Shown: piece after piece, positions 34,073 to 43,847 of the stretch
How positions within the stretch are numbered: the stretch's first letter is position 1
Layout: each line of letters begins with the position of its first letter
NCBI GenBank assembly: GCA_039808765.1
Contig: JBDHTQ010000001.1
Location: 62,001 to 126,000, forward strand
Source: JBDHTQ01 sp039808765
GTDB taxonomy: Bacteria > Pseudomonadota > Alphaproteobacteria > UBA2400
DNA length: 64,000 nt
Direction: 5' to 3'
Made by a program: the position numbers and the translations under genes
The notes under the pieces: model-generated
The model's input: only the letters and a program-made list of their open reading frames with translations
What the model was told of the DNA's origin: nothing
Database searches by the model: none

Positions 34073-34765
34073 CTATGGGCAGAAAACATTGCCCCAAGCT
34101 TCTTGAAGCGCCCGATCAAGATCATTTAAAGTGGCGGTGCAGCCCAAGGCCGCAAGTGACGTAATGCCATGTTCTTTAATGCCGCACGGGATAATACCCG
34201 TGTAATGGCTAAGGTCGGGGTCGACATTGATGCTTACGCCATGGAAAGTGATCCATTTGCGTATTCTTACACCAATGGCGGCGATTTTATCATCGGCAAG
34301 GCCATTTTTTCTGGGCACCCATAAACCGACACGGCCCTCTCGCCGCACAGCCTCTACCCCAACCTTTTGCAAAGCTAAAATCACCCAGCTTTCAAGATTA
34401 TGAACGTAGGCGCGCACATCTTGTCCACGGTGGTGCAAATCCACCATCACATAAGCAATGCGTTGGCCAGGTCCATGATAGGTGTATTGACCGCCGCGGC
34501 CCGCATCATACACAGGGAAACGATGCGTGAGCAGGTCGGATGGTTTTGCACTCGTTCCGGCGGTATAGAGGGGCGGGTGTTCTAAAAGCCAAACCAGCTC
34601 AGGTGCATGGTGTGCTTGTATCTCATCCACACGCTTTTCCATAAAATGCAAGGCTTTAGGGTAAGGAACGAGAGGCTGAGATATTTTCCATTCAAGGGCG
34701 GAATCGTGCACGAAGGCCGGTAAGAAAGGTTCCGCAGGAAGGTCGTGATCATCCACAGAATGCAT
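34073..34765 (-). CDS. lipB: Lipoyl(octanoyl) transferase
   Basis: The 230-residue protein has 'RGGQYTYHGPGQRIAYVM', 'LADDKIAAIGVRI' with the conserved Lys and 'GIIPCGI' with catalytic Cys194. LipB transfers octanoate from acyl carrier protein to lipoyl domains of 2-oxoacid dehydrogenases via a thioester on that Cys. Length and motifs are complete. The gene stands alone between convergent and divergent neighbours. Confidence 0.95.
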   Translation of the reverse strand: MHSVDDHDLPAEPFLPAFVHDSALEWKISQPLVPYPKALHFMEKRVDEIQAHHAPELVWLLEHPPLYTAGTSAKPSDLLTHRFPVYDAGRGGQYTYHGPGQRIAYVMVDLHHRGQDVRAYVHNLESWVILALQKVGVEAVRREGRVGLWVPRKNGLADDKIAAIGVRIRKWITFHGVSINVDPDLSHYTGIIPCGIKEHGITSLAALGCTATLNDLDRALQEAWGNVFCP

Positions 34766-34835
34766 CTTTTTTTACCCTCCCGTTTTATCCTCTTGCTTTC
34801 ACGGATTTATTTTGCTATCTCAACGCCAGTTTCGT

Positions 34836-34920
34836 GCGGTCGTGGCGGAATTGGTAGACGCGCAGCGTTGAGGTCGCTGTGGGGCAACCCGTGGAAGTTC
34901 GAGTCTTCTCGACCGCACCA
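34836..34920 (+). tRNA. tRNA-Leu (GAG)
   Basis: An 85-base cloverleaf with long variable arm and encoded CCA. The anticodon stem-loop CAGCG-TTGAGGT-CGCTG gives anticodon GAG. Confidence 0.95.
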
Positions 34921-34979
34921 TCTCATAAGGTTAATCATCTGGCAAGGATAAGATCAATAAGATCACAGGGAGGGGCGCC

Positions 34980-36395
34980 ATGGCCGACACCACGCAGCAA
35001 CCACCTGAACTCTTATCCACCTTTGCCGCGACCAGCACTCCCGTTCATACCGGAACCTTAAGCGACGAGCAGATTGATGCTGTTCATGAATGGCTGGCTG
35101 TGGGCGAAGTGGGAAAAATCTCATCTCTGGCCGAAGAGCTCGCCCCAGTTGATCTGGCTGAGTTACTTGAAAAAAGCAATGAAGAAGACCGTCAGGTTTT
35201 GATTGGTTTGCTTAAGCCATTCATTACGTCTGAGGTTATTTCTTTTCTTGAAATAGAGATTCGTGAACAGGTGCTCGAGCGCTTAGAGCCCAAAGAAATC
35301 GCGGCAGCCGTAGCCGAGATGGATTCAGATGATGCCGTTGATTTGGTTGAAGAGCTGGATGATGCTCAGCGTGCTGCTGTTATCGCGAATTTACCCCAAA
35401 CAGAACGCCAACAGGTTGAAGAGGCGCTAACATGGCCAGAGGAATCTGCCGGTCGTTTGATGCAGCGCGAAGTGATTGCCATTCCTGTCGATTGGACGGT
35501 GGGCAAAACCTTTGATTATCTGCGTGAAGAAGCCGAAGAATTGCCCCCTATTTTTCATGATGTTGTGGTTATTGATCCTTGGCGCAAAGTGGTGGGTACG
35601 CTTCATCTTTATCATCTGTTGGTCGAGGGGCGTGGCACGAAAATTCGTGACATTATGGATGAGGATGTTCGTCATATTCCTGTAACGATGGACCGAGAAG
35701 AAGTTGCTTTCCTTTTTAAACGGTATCGACTGCAATCTGCGCCTGTGGTTGATGCTGAAGATCGCCTTCTAGGCGTTGTAACCTTCGACGATATGGTCGA
35801 AGTTATGGAAGAAGAAACGGAAGAGGATATTCGCGCCATGAGCGGGGTGGGTGCCGAAGAAAGTATTCACGATAATGTGTTGGAGGTCACGCGCTCACGT
35901 TTCGTGTGGTTGCTGGTTAATCTTGTTACGGCTTTTATGGCTTCTGCTGCGATTGGGATGTTTGAAGCCTCTTTGCAACAGATTGTCGCCTTGGCTGTTT
36001 TAATGCCCATCGTTGCCTCTATGGGAGGCAATGCAGGCACACAAACGCTGACTGTTGCTGTGCGCGCCATGGCCACACGCGATATCGGTCCCAGCAATTA
36101 TTGGCGGTTGGTCTGGCGTGAAACCTCCATTGGTGCCATCAATGGCATTGGCTTTGCAATTTTGGTCGGGATTGTCGCCTGGGTGTGGTTTAAAGATCCC
36201 TATATTGGATTGGTGATTGGTATGGCCTTGGTCATAAATCTGCTGGCCGCCGGCTTTTGCGGTGCGCTTATTCCTATTGCCCTGCGTCGATTTGGCGTGG
36301 ATCCGGCAGTGGCAAGTAGTGTATTTTTAACAACAGTCACGGATATTGTGGGATTTGTGGCTTTTTTAGGTTTAGCAACCTTGGTATTGCTCTAA
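34980..36395 (+). CDS. mgtE: Magnesium transporter MgtE
   Basis: The 471-residue protein has the MgtE N-domain (residues about 30-150, ELAPVDLAELLE … AEMDSDDAVDLVEEL), a CBS pair (about 155-290), and five membrane helices from about residue 305 (WLLVNLVTAFMASAAIG … GGNAGTQTLTVAVRA). The GGNAGTQ and acidic pore region is conserved. MgtE is a Mg2+-gated channel. A GGGAGGGG site precedes the ATG. No magnesium riboswitch is visible in the 59 bases between tRNA-Leu and the start. Confidence 0.96.
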   Translation: MADTTQQPPELLSTFAATSTPVHTGTLSDEQIDAVHEWLAVGEVGKISSLAEELAPVDLAELLEKSNEEDRQVLIGLLKPFITSEVISFLEIEIREQVLERLEPKEIAAAVAEMDSDDAVDLVEELDDAQRAAVIANLPQTERQQVEEALTWPEESAGRLMQREVIAIPVDWTVGKTFDYLREEAEELPPIFHDVVVIDPWRKVVGTLHLYHLLVEGRGTKIRDIMDEDVRHIPVTMDREEVAFLFKRYRLQSAPVVDAEDRLLGVVTFDDMVEVMEEETEEDIRAMSGVGAEESIHDNVLEVTRSRFVWLLVNLVTAFMASAAIGMFEASLQQIVALAVLMPIVASMGGNAGTQTLTVAVRAMATRDIGPSNYWRLVWRETSIGAINGIGFAILVGIVAWVWFKDPYIGLVIGMALVINLLAAGFCGALIPIALRRFGVDPAVASSVFLTTVTDIVGFVAFLGLATLVLL

Positions 36396-36464
36396 AAAGC
36401 GGGCGCCTCAATCTACTCGGCGCTTCATGCCAGCCACACATTGTACATTGTAAAGAGGAAAAAC

Positions 36465-37178
36465 ATGAATAGGCGGGGGATTGGATTACTGGTGGTAAGC
36501 ATTCTCTTGTGCGCCCCACAAAGTTGGGCACAAGATGCTTATTCCTATTCTCATTCTGGCATGCCGGAAGAAGAGCCTGCTTTGACCGAGCTTTTACCCA
36601 GCCCTGCCAATACGCAACCCACTCCACCTCCTGAACCCATTGTCAATCAACCATCTGACGCACCGCCATCAACCGCAAATTACACTGCTCAGAGTGATCC
36701 TCAGGCTCCTGTCACATCGGGGAACAAAAACGGTTCACTGGCTGATTTTGATCGCGTTGATTTTTTCTGCCGCTCTGATTCCGGTCGTGATTACACGGTC
36801 GAAAGCATCTGCATGGTCGCGCGTAACACCACCATGAGTGGTGCTTCAGAACTGGGTTTGCGCTATGGTGATGACCCAACGCTGAATAGTGAAAATGGTT
36901 TTGTATTATTGGTGCGCATTACGTCATCAGGTAAGGTGCCTCGTGCAATTTCAGCGATGATACAGGCATCACGTTATTATGATCAAGCAGTGGACCTGAA
37001 GGCACCTCATGCCAGTGCTGCAGCGGTTTCCCGTCGTGGAAAACTTGTTATGTATGAAGAGATTATCACAGGTGTGGGGCAGGGCGATGGGTTGGAAAAT
37101 GCCATGCGAGTGAGTGTGCGTCGAGTTATTCAAGGGCTATTTGCCCGTATTCGCCAAGATAAAAAGGATTCACGATGA
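36465..37178 (+). CDS. Exported protein of unknown function
   Basis: The ATG at 36465 follows AAGAGG. The 237-residue protein has a signal peptide (MNRRGIGLLVVSILLCAPQS, cut after WAQ), a Pro-rich linker (about residues 45-85) and a globular C-terminal domain. Two Cys (FFCRSD, SICMVA) could pair in the periplasm. No family recognised. The gene overlaps the next one by four bases (ATGA). Confidence 0.6.
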   Translation: MNRRGIGLLVVSILLCAPQSWAQDAYSYSHSGMPEEEPALTELLPSPANTQPTPPPEPIVNQPSDAPPSTANYTAQSDPQAPVTSGNKNGSLADFDRVDFFCRSDSGRDYTVESICMVARNTTMSGASELGLRYGDDPTLNSENGFVLLVRITSSGKVPRAISAMIQASRYYDQAVDLKAPHASAAAVSRRGKLVMYEEIITGVGQGDGLENAMRVSVRRVIQGLFARIRQDKKDSR

Positions 37179-37480
37179 CCAAACGCGATGAAGCTTTGCG
37201 CTGGCGGTTAGATGTTTTTGATAAGCCTCATGGTTTGCACGTGGCAGATGCGGTTGAGATCGTGGCAGGTGAAATTGTGCGACGGGTAACATTGTTGCAA
37301 GATGATTATGAGATTCTCAACTGTCGTAATCTTTGGCGGGCGAGCCACGATGGCAACGAGCCAACGGTTCAGGATTTAAGCGTACATGCGAAAAAATCGC
37401 TGGAAGATGTGGTGATTATCATTCGCAGACTTACAACGTCTGGTATTATCCCAACGTTGGATAAAGGCACGCTCCAGTAA
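37175..37480 (+). CDS. Unknown 101-residue cytoplasmic protein
   Basis: The gene is translationally coupled to the exported protein upstream. The product is soluble and mixed alpha/beta; no signal or membrane helix is visible. I do not recognise it. Confidence 0.5.
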   Translation: MTKRDEALRWRLDVFDKPHGLHVADAVEIVAGEIVRRVTLLQDDYEILNCRNLWRASHDGNEPTVQDLSVHAKKSLEDVVIIIRRLTTSGIIPTLDKGTLQ

Positions 37481-37521
37481 TTTTTTAACCATGAAAACTT
37501 TGGCATAATGCTGATCAGCGA

Positions 37522-38448
37522 TTAGGCAATAACGCGCCCCACCCAACGCTTGAAAGTTGAATGTGCATGCGTAATCAAATCGTCACAATTACTGTAGCCT
37601 TCAAAATTTTGCCGGGTGCATTCAATTTTAAAATGTGAGGGGATCATTTTATCCACGCATGTGATATGTATGTTGAACGTGGCTATCTGATCGCTTTGTG
37701 AAATATTTTCTATTGCGTACGACGCGAGAGCAACCTGTTCACCCGCAGCGCATAAAGCAGCGCAAAGGGCAGTTTGCATGCATTCATCTTTAACACTGCT
37801 CAGTCCGCGTAATGCGGGGGTGTAGATTTTGTGCGCAGCGAGTGACGCGATAAAGTTTTCGTACTGTTCAGTGCGAATGCGGCCATACATTACGCCTTCA
37901 GGAAAGCATAGTATGTTTGGAGCAAAGCGATCGCCTCCCAAATGAGAGGAGGGCATGAAAGTAAAATCAGAAAATTTTTCAGCTTCTAACCGATGTAATA
38001 AGGCACTACCAAATTTGGCACAGCAGGCGTTATGCTTGCCATCCAAACAGATAAAACCCAGGCGATTCTGAGGGGGAATTTTTTTCCACGTGCTTAGATC
38101 ATCACAGGCAAAAGCCGATAACGCAGCGTGAATATCTTCAATGGTTTTAAACACATATTCAAACCCCCTGAACTCAGTCTCGGCATAGTTTTTGTCCGCA
38201 CGCATGAAAAGCAACAGCCGAGATTGATCAGAATCACCCACAAAAAATCGTATTGTTAAATCCTTCTCTTTAAGGATGTTTTTCATGTGCTTTTTTTCTG
38301 TTTCAGAAAAAAAGGGGCACGAACTATCCGGCCAACGTGACTGTGTGGCTTGAATGAAAAGATAATGTGTCGCAGCTTTAACTGTGCCTGCCACAGGCTC
38401 ATGGGTATGTTCGCAATAATCACTGCAATAGGGCGAATCGGTCGTCAT
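37522..38448 (-). CDS. Sucrase/ferredoxin-like family protein
   Basis: The 308-residue protein has the family signatures 'KHNACCAKFG' (where CTHGxxDxCC is usual), 'SSHLGGDRFAPNILCFPEG' and 'VMYGRI'. Members have a thioredoxin-like ferredoxin fold and may bind an Fe-S cluster. The N-terminus has an additional Cys/His cluster (YCSDYCEHTH). It overlaps the glycosyltransferase gene by one base (TAATG), so the two are coupled; a functional link to polysaccharide synthesis is unclear. Confidence 0.8.
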   Translation of the reverse strand: MTTDSPYCSDYCEHTHEPVAGTVKAATHYLFIQATQSRWPDSSCPFFSETEKKHMKNILKEKDLTIRFFVGDSDQSRLLLFMRADKNYAETEFRGFEYVFKTIEDIHAALSAFACDDLSTWKKIPPQNRLGFICLDGKHNACCAKFGSALLHRLEAEKFSDFTFMPSSHLGGDRFAPNILCFPEGVMYGRIRTEQYENFIASLAAHKIYTPALRGLSSVKDECMQTALCAALCAAGEQVALASYAIENISQSDQIATFNIHITCVDKMIPSHFKIECTRQNFEGYSNCDDLITHAHSTFKRWVGRVIA

Positions 38449-39383
38449 TAAACGCCTCGTAAAGGTTGTGTGTTTGGAGGTAAAAAACCCATGACGCAGG
38501 ACTTTTCAATCATATTGCGCCAGCGATAATTTTCAACGTTGGGCGTGATCAACGTGTGTGCAGCGAGGTCAAGCTGTGAAAGGTTGCTAAAATTACGCCT
38601 TAACCAGAAAAATGAAGCATTGTGCTTTTGCTCAAAGTCTTTAGCCCATATGGTGGGGGTGCTGATAATTTTAAGACCACATGCGGCATACTCCAGCAAC
38701 TTGGTTGAGGTTTGTAGCGTGAAGGGGTAAGTGAGGGGTGTCAAGTTCAGGCCGAAGTGCGCGCTCTGCATCAACGCTGGTAACCGTGTGTAGGGCATGC
38801 TTCCGGTGAAGGTTATGTGCTTAGCTTGCTTGAAGTGTTCGACATCATCTGTCTTTACATCTCCAATAACCAACAATGTACCAAGCGCTGGCGTTTTTGC
38901 GAAAAACTCAAGAAAACGTATCACTGTTCCGTCACGATACAGGCCACCTACATAGACAAAATCATATTCCTTTTTATTGCGTTCTAGTGGGTCAATAAAA
39001 AAGCCATCTGCCACACCCATATCCCGAAAACATGTTGTGACGTTATCATTAAAACCGAATCCTTTTGCTACCGATTCGTTTAAGAAGACTCGACGAAAAG
39101 GTCGTACATTAATGCACCGTTTGATAAAGTTTTTTGTTCGGGGAAAGGGCGCAACCGATAGCGATCCGTACTCATGAATGACGCGCGTTTGTTGGTTAGC
39201 ACAAGGCATGCGATCAATTCCTAAAAACTTCCAACGGTAATCAGGGGCCTTAAAATCACCGATGTTTTCTTCCGGCACATCAAGCGCTTGAACATGCGGA
39301 TAATACCGCCGAAGATGGTCACAGTAGGCATTGATTTCGGGTAAAAAGACCCCTTTGCGACGCTCAAAAACAAGACTAATCAT
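38448..39383 (-). CDS. Glycosyltransferase (GT-B-like)
   Basis: I start at the ATG 39383 (311 residues); the frame extends to a TTG at 39461 without support. The C-terminal half has a GT-B donor-site arrangement: 'DFVYVGGLYRDGTVIRFLEF', 'HITFTGSMPYTRLPALMQSA' and 'QTSTKLLEYAACGLKIIST', where KxxEYxAxGxPVI is the nucleotide-sugar binding pattern of GT4-type enzymes. It is divergent from the second glycosyltransferase gene and probably adds a sugar to the same surface polysaccharide. Confidence 0.8.
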   Translation of the reverse strand: MISLVFERRKGVFLPEINAYCDHLRRYYPHVQALDVPEENIGDFKAPDYRWKFLGIDRMPCANQQTRVIHEYGSLSVAPFPRTKNFIKRCINVRPFRRVFLNESVAKGFGFNDNVTTCFRDMGVADGFFIDPLERNKKEYDFVYVGGLYRDGTVIRFLEFFAKTPALGTLLVIGDVKTDDVEHFKQAKHITFTGSMPYTRLPALMQSAHFGLNLTPLTYPFTLQTSTKLLEYAACGLKIISTPTIWAKDFEQKHNASFFWLRRNFSNLSQLDLAAHTLITPNVENYRWRNMIEKSCVMGFLPPNTQPLRGV

Positions 39384-39569
39384 GGTCTTTTTGTAATGGA
39401 GTATGCGAAGGATGCAAAGAATTATTTCGTTAAAAGTATGCTCGATCACGGTTTGCGACAAAAAAACTCAAAATGTGAAGGGGCTGGAGTGTTTCTGTTC
39501 TTGAAAAAATTTGTAATTCAGGCGACAAAATGGGAAACGAGGCCGTGCGCCTTGACAAAGGAGAGGCGT

Positions 39570-40694
39570 GTGACGGGCAAAACAATTTTGATGTTGGGGG
39601 GACAGCTCACCTCGCTGGTGAATTTTCGTGGCCCCCTAATTCGGGAATTGATTGCGCAAGGCGACCGTGTGGTTGCAGTTGCTCCTGAACCAGAAGAACC
39701 ATGGCTTTCTAAGCTGAAAGAGATGGGCGCTAATTATCACGAGATTAAGCTTGCACGCACCGGCCTCAATCCTTTGACTGATCTGGGCACATTCATTAGC
39801 CTTGTGCGATTGATTCGTAAAATCAAGCCAGATGTTGTGTTTGCGTTTCAAGCCAAGGCCGTTGTGTATGGTTTGCCAGCTGCTTTGTGTGCCGGTGCTA
39901 AACACAGGGTTGCGATGATTGAGGGCTTAGGGCAGGGGTTTGGTTCAAACCGGGAGGGATGGCGACGTAAGCTCGTATGCTTTTTGGTGCCTCGCCTTTA
40001 TAAAGCCTCTCTCAAATGTGCTCAATCCGTGATCTTTCTTAACCCTACCGATTTAAATGACTTCACGACAATGAAGATTATTCCTGCACAAAAAGCCGTC
40101 CAGATTGATGGTATTGGGGTTGATTTAGATCATTTTAAACCCCAACCGCTGCCACCAAATACCCCTTTGCACTTCATGATGGTGGCGCGCTTGTTGGTGG
40201 AAAAAGGGGTGCGCACCTATTTGGCGGCGGCAGAAGAAGTTAAAAAAATTCACCCAGAATGTCGTTTCAGTTTGTATGGTGCCGAAGATAAAAGCCATGC
40301 AGGTGTGCCGCTTGCTGAAGTGCAACGCCAAGAATCGGTGGTGTGGCATTATGTCAATGATCTGCGTGATGCATTATCGTCGTGTCATGTTTTTGTGTTG
40401 CCAACAGCCTATCGTGAGGGATTACCGCGCTCTACGCTTGAAGCCATGGCTACAGGGCGTGCTATTATTACAACGGATGTTCCTGGTGCGCGGGAGACGG
40501 TAGTTGACAGAGTGAATGGGCTTCTGATAAGACCACAAAGCGTTAGCAGCCTAGTGGAGGCCATGTTGTATATGGTAAGCCACGTTTCAGAAGTTCAAAG
40601 ATTCGGTAAAGCAAGCCTCGAAGCGGCGCGCGTGAGGTTTGATGTACGGAGTATAAACCGGATAATTATTGATACGCTTCATGGAGGCGTTTAA
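39570..40694 (+). CDS. Glycosyltransferase family 4 protein
   Basis: The GTG at 39570 follows AAAGGAGAGG and gives MTGKTI-like start VTGKTILMLGGQLTSLVNFR, which matches GT4 N-termini; earlier in-frame codons lack a ribosome site. The 374-residue protein has 'LHFMMVARLLVEKGVRTYL' and 'LPTAYREGLPRSTLEAMATG' with the conserved E-x7-E. It probably builds O-antigen or capsule repeat units on undecaprenyl carriers. The stop overlaps the sugar transferase start by one base. Confidence 0.9.
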   Translation: MTGKTILMLGGQLTSLVNFRGPLIRELIAQGDRVVAVAPEPEEPWLSKLKEMGANYHEIKLARTGLNPLTDLGTFISLVRLIRKIKPDVVFAFQAKAVVYGLPAALCAGAKHRVAMIEGLGQGFGSNREGWRRKLVCFLVPRLYKASLKCAQSVIFLNPTDLNDFTTMKIIPAQKAVQIDGIGVDLDHFKPQPLPPNTPLHFMMVARLLVEKGVRTYLAAAEEVKKIHPECRFSLYGAEDKSHAGVPLAEVQRQESVVWHYVNDLRDALSSCHVFVLPTAYREGLPRSTLEAMATGRAIITTDVPGARETVVDRVNGLLIRPQSVSSLVEAMLYMVSHVSEVQRFGKASLEAARVRFDVRSINRIIIDTLHGGV

Positions 40695-41500
40695 TGCAGC
40701 AATCCTTTTCTCTCAAGATTAAACGTATTCTTGATCTTTCCGGGGCGATGTTTCTACTGCTTGTGTTTTCGCCGCTGTTTTTGCTCACAGCACTGCTGGT
40801 ATATCTAAATCTGGGTAAACCCGTCTTTTTTCTTCATCCACGCATTGGCTATAAAGGCAAAACGTTTATGGCATACAAGTTTCGCTCTATGCGACATCTG
40901 TGTGATGCAAGTGGCAAGCCTTTGCCGGATGGCTGCCGGATGACACTTTTTTCTCGTATTTTGCGCGCGAGCAGTTTGGACGAGATTCCACAACTACTGA
41001 ACGTTTTAAAAGGGGAGATGAGTTTGATTGGTCCGCGCCCCATGCTTGTCGAGTATCTCCCTTATCTGAAAGAGCATGAATATCGTCGTTTGGATATGTT
41101 GCCGGGGATCAGTGGATTGGCGCAAATCAGTGGGCGCAACTTGATTGGCTGGGATGAGCGTTTTGCTCTTGACATCCATTACGTCGATCACTGGTCACTG
41201 ACGATGGATTTCGTGATTGCTGTAAAAACTTTTCCAGTATGGATTCTGGCGCAGGGCATTTCGACGCCCGGTTATGCAACGGCTCCACGTTTAGATGAAG
41301 AGCGGCGTGATCAAATTGTGCCGTCAACACCGGACTTGCATGCGCACTCCGACATTAAATTTGATCAAGCAGGCAGTGGTACTGCAAGTAATGAGAACGT
41401 TTCCTCCGTTAGCCTATCACCTGAAATGCGTGCAAGTCTTTTTTCCAATATAAAACCTCGCGCCTTGAGTGTTTCTGAAAATGCTTTGCAGGATGGATGA
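40694..41500 (+). CDS. Undecaprenyl-phosphate sugar phosphotransferase (WcaJ/WbaP C-domain type)
   Basis: The 268-residue protein has one N-terminal membrane segment (GAMFLLLVFSPLFLLTALLV) and the conserved initiating-transferase blocks 'YKFRSMR', 'SLDEIPQLLNVLKGEMSLIG' and 'GLAQISGRN'. It transfers a sugar-phosphate from a UDP sugar to undecaprenyl phosphate to start repeat-unit synthesis. A disordered tail of about 65 residues after residue 205 is longer than usual. It is coupled to genes on both sides. Confidence 0.92.
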   Translation: MQQSFSLKIKRILDLSGAMFLLLVFSPLFLLTALLVYLNLGKPVFFLHPRIGYKGKTFMAYKFRSMRHLCDASGKPLPDGCRMTLFSRILRASSLDEIPQLLNVLKGEMSLIGPRPMLVEYLPYLKEHEYRRLDMLPGISGLAQISGRNLIGWDERFALDIHYVDHWSLTMDFVIAVKTFPVWILAQGISTPGYATAPRLDEERRDQIVPSTPDLHAHSDIKFDQAGSGTASNENVSSVSLSPEMRASLFSNIKPRALSVSENALQDG

Positions 41501-42692
41501 GGTTAGGCCGTATTCATTTTGTTCAAAGGGTGCATGGTATTTTTCTGTGCTCATTTTTCTTTTACCCCTGATCGCGGTTCCTGCGCCGCGTGCCGTTTGG
41601 ATTTTCCTGATACTTTTTGCACTACCGTGTGTTCCAGCGATCGTAAGGGCTTGGCCGCTTTTTTGCCTTTCGCTTAAAACCCATGCCCCTGTTCTGATTA
41701 TGGGCGTCATGTTATGGGGGTACGGACTATGGGTGTCACCTATTCCCGATCGTGCCATGAGCTTTGGTTTATTGGGTGGGGTTATTATTCTCTTGAGTCT
41801 GATTCTGATCTGGCATGTGCAATTTTTTAATGAGGTGCACATAAAGCGAATGTTTAAAGCGCTCACGATCGGATGCGGTCTTTGTTTGGTGCTGGTTCTC
41901 ATCGACTATAATTTTAAACAGCCCATTACGGCGGGTGTAGCACACCTCATGGGGCAAGAAAAACCACCGCTCTACGTGTTAGATCGCACACTTGTTTTGC
42001 TGAGCTTGTTTTATTGGGTATTGATTGCTTTTTATCGCCCTTCGCATTGGATGGTTGGTATTACTGCATTCGCCGCAATTTTAGGCCTTACACATACATC
42101 ATCTCAAGCAGCCACACTTGCCATGCCTACCGGATTGATTGTTTATATAATGATGACGTTGATGCCGCGTCTTATGCGTCCACTGCTTTGGTTTGGCCTT
42201 GTTATTGTGTTTTTTACTGCTCCCTTTATGGTTTTGTTGATAACCTATTTTGCCGACCAAGCGAAGGAAGCAATTGGATTAATGTGGCAAATGTCGAATG
42301 CGGATATACGCTTAAACATCTGGCGCCTGACCACCATTAGCATGCTTGATCATCCGTGGTTGGGTCAAGGGATTGAAGCTGCTTTTGCACTTAAGCGCAT
42401 GCTTCATCCACATAATGGTATTTTGCAAATATGGATTGAGTTTGGATTGGTGGGCATTTGTTTTGTATTTGCTTGCGTACAGAGGGTGTTTGAAAAAATT
42501 TGCGCAACACCAGCATTAATGGCTGTTTTTTTTGCTTGGCTGAGTATCTTTTGCGTAAGTTACAGCATATGGCCAGCGTGGTGGATTGCTACGGCTGGTG
42601 TTGTGTCTTTCTTGAGTGCGTGTTTTTTGCGGTTAGAAATGTACCAAAACAGTTCCGCGCGTTTGAATGTCGCACATGCAATGAATACTTGA
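41481..42692 (+). CDS. O-antigen ligase / polymerase family membrane protein
   Basis: The product (about 403 residues; start uncertain among 41469, 41481 and 41493) has some ten membrane helices. The large loop contains 'LDHPWLGQGIEAAF' and 'HPHNGILQIWIEFGLVG', the pattern of the WaaL/Wzy family, where the His-x-x-Asn/His region is functional. It polymerises or ligates O-polysaccharide at the periplasmic face. It overlaps the 3' end of the sugar transferase gene. Confidence 0.85.
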   Translation: MLCRMDEVRPYSFCSKGAWYFSVLIFLLPLIAVPAPRAVWIFLILFALPCVPAIVRAWPLFCLSLKTHAPVLIMGVMLWGYGLWVSPIPDRAMSFGLLGGVIILLSLILIWHVQFFNEVHIKRMFKALTIGCGLCLVLVLIDYNFKQPITAGVAHLMGQEKPPLYVLDRTLVLLSLFYWVLIAFYRPSHWMVGITAFAAILGLTHTSSQAATLAMPTGLIVYIMMTLMPRLMRPLLWFGLVIVFFTAPFMVLLITYFADQAKEAIGLMWQMSNADIRLNIWRLTTISMLDHPWLGQGIEAAFALKRMLHPHNGILQIWIEFGLVGICFVFACVQRVFEKICATPALMAVFFAWLSIFCVSYSIWPAWWIATAGVVSFLSACFLRLEMYQNSSARLNVAHAMNT

Positions 42693-42752
42693 AAAACACC
42701 ATTAAATCACATTAACACAATAATCTAATCTCTCAGATCCAGAATTTTTGTT

Positions 42753-43436
42753 ATGAAACGTTGTATACGTGTATTTGCTATTTTGGCTTCAATAGGTGTT
42801 CTTACTGCTGCATCTCTGCAGCCGGTGGAGGCTAAACAACCCACTCATCCCGCAGCCCCGGTTCACACCCCGCATGTCGATTTGCATACCCAAGAGGGTG
42901 CCTACGGTGAAAACTATTGTATAAAATTGGCAAATCAATACAAACAGAATCCCTCTAACAAATTTACTAATCTTATCGCGGCAAACATAATGATGATGGT
43001 GGCGCCAACGTGTGCTGAATTAGATGCTAATGGCATTGATTCGAGTGTTTTCATGCGAGGAGTGACCAATCCAATTCAGAATGATGCGCATAATTTTGCT
43101 TCTAATGCAGTTGGCGGTGCGCTGCATGACACGATTCTTCTTGCCATCACTGGAAAACAAAATGTTGCGATGGGGATTGGGCAAAATCTCGGATCAATAC
43201 AAAACTATCTCAATTTTGGATTAGTGGTAGAGCCGAGTGGTGCAGCAATAGTGACCGTTCTCCGCCGTAACGCACAAAACGCAGGTTATACAAAGCTTTA
43301 TGGTGCATCGATTGCCCCGTCAGGAAAAAGTAGCCCACTTTCGGAAGCACAACTGCGAGAGTTGTTTGGAAAACTAGGAATTGATTACAAAAAACAGCCC
43401 TTTTTATCTACACCACGGGCCATAGAGATGGACTGA
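42753..43436 (+). CDS. Exported protein of unknown function
   Basis: The 227-residue protein has a signal peptide (residues 1-27, RVFAILASIGVLTAASLQPV then EAK). The mature part begins with a Pro/His-rich stretch and has two Cys (ENYCIKL, APTCAEL) that could form a disulfide. It includes a Gly-rich region (VGGALHDTILLAITG). No family recognised. Confidence 0.55.
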   Translation: MKRCIRVFAILASIGVLTAASLQPVEAKQPTHPAAPVHTPHVDLHTQEGAYGENYCIKLANQYKQNPSNKFTNLIAANIMMMVAPTCAELDANGIDSSVFMRGVTNPIQNDAHNFASNAVGGALHDTILLAITGKQNVAMGIGQNLGSIQNYLNFGLVVEPSGAAIVTVLRRNAQNAGYTKLYGASIAPSGKSSPLSEAQLRELFGKLGIDYKKQPFLSTPRAIEMD

Positions 43437-43537
43437 TCAAGCTGCTGCGAACAAAAAATGAGTTGTTTTTGTGGTATAAAAAAAGTTAAGATGGCAAAAT
43501 GGTGATGATTAAATTAATTTTTTAAGGAGATATGCTG

Positions 43538-43750
43538 ATGAAAACGAGGAGAAGCTTCAATAAGCTGGGAGTTATGATGGTTTTTGTGTCAGCTTTACTT
43601 GCCTCTTCGTCGTCTTCGCCACAAACGCCTGCAGGCGCGGTTACTCTTGATACCGCTCAATTTGATTTTCTGCAGTGGCAGAGAATGTGTGTGCACCATA
43701 GAATTTTTTTTCCTAATTCAAGAAAATGTCCGGGTGATCGGTACGCGTAA
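43538..43750 (+). CDS. Small exported protein of unknown function
   Basis: AAGGAG lies eight bases before the ATG at 43538 (and two before an ATG at 43532). The 70-residue product has a hydrophobic signal-like helix (KLGVMMVFVSALLASSS) and a short mature part with two Cys. Too short to assign. Confidence 0.4.
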   Translation: MKTRRSFNKLGVMMVFVSALLASSSSSPQTPAGAVTLDTAQFDFLQWQRMCVHHRIFFPNSRKCPGDRYA

Positions 43751-43847
43751 TTCTTCTTAGTGAAAAAGACGCTCAGCTGATTGTTTTTGCAAGAGGTGTG
43801 GCAGCACAGGGGGAGGCCTGCACTGCCACTGGGGGGGCTGTTGAGGG

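Noticed and set aside
34921..34979. Magnesium riboswitch before mgtE
   Set aside because: Only 59 bases separate tRNA-Leu from the ATG and no M-box-like structure can be drawn.
37500..37580. Similarity of the end of the sucrase/ferredoxin-like gene to the fragment after lipB (shared GATTACGCATGCA and a GATCAG segment)
   Set aside because: Short exact matches of this size are expected by chance in 64 kb and the flanking sequence does not align.
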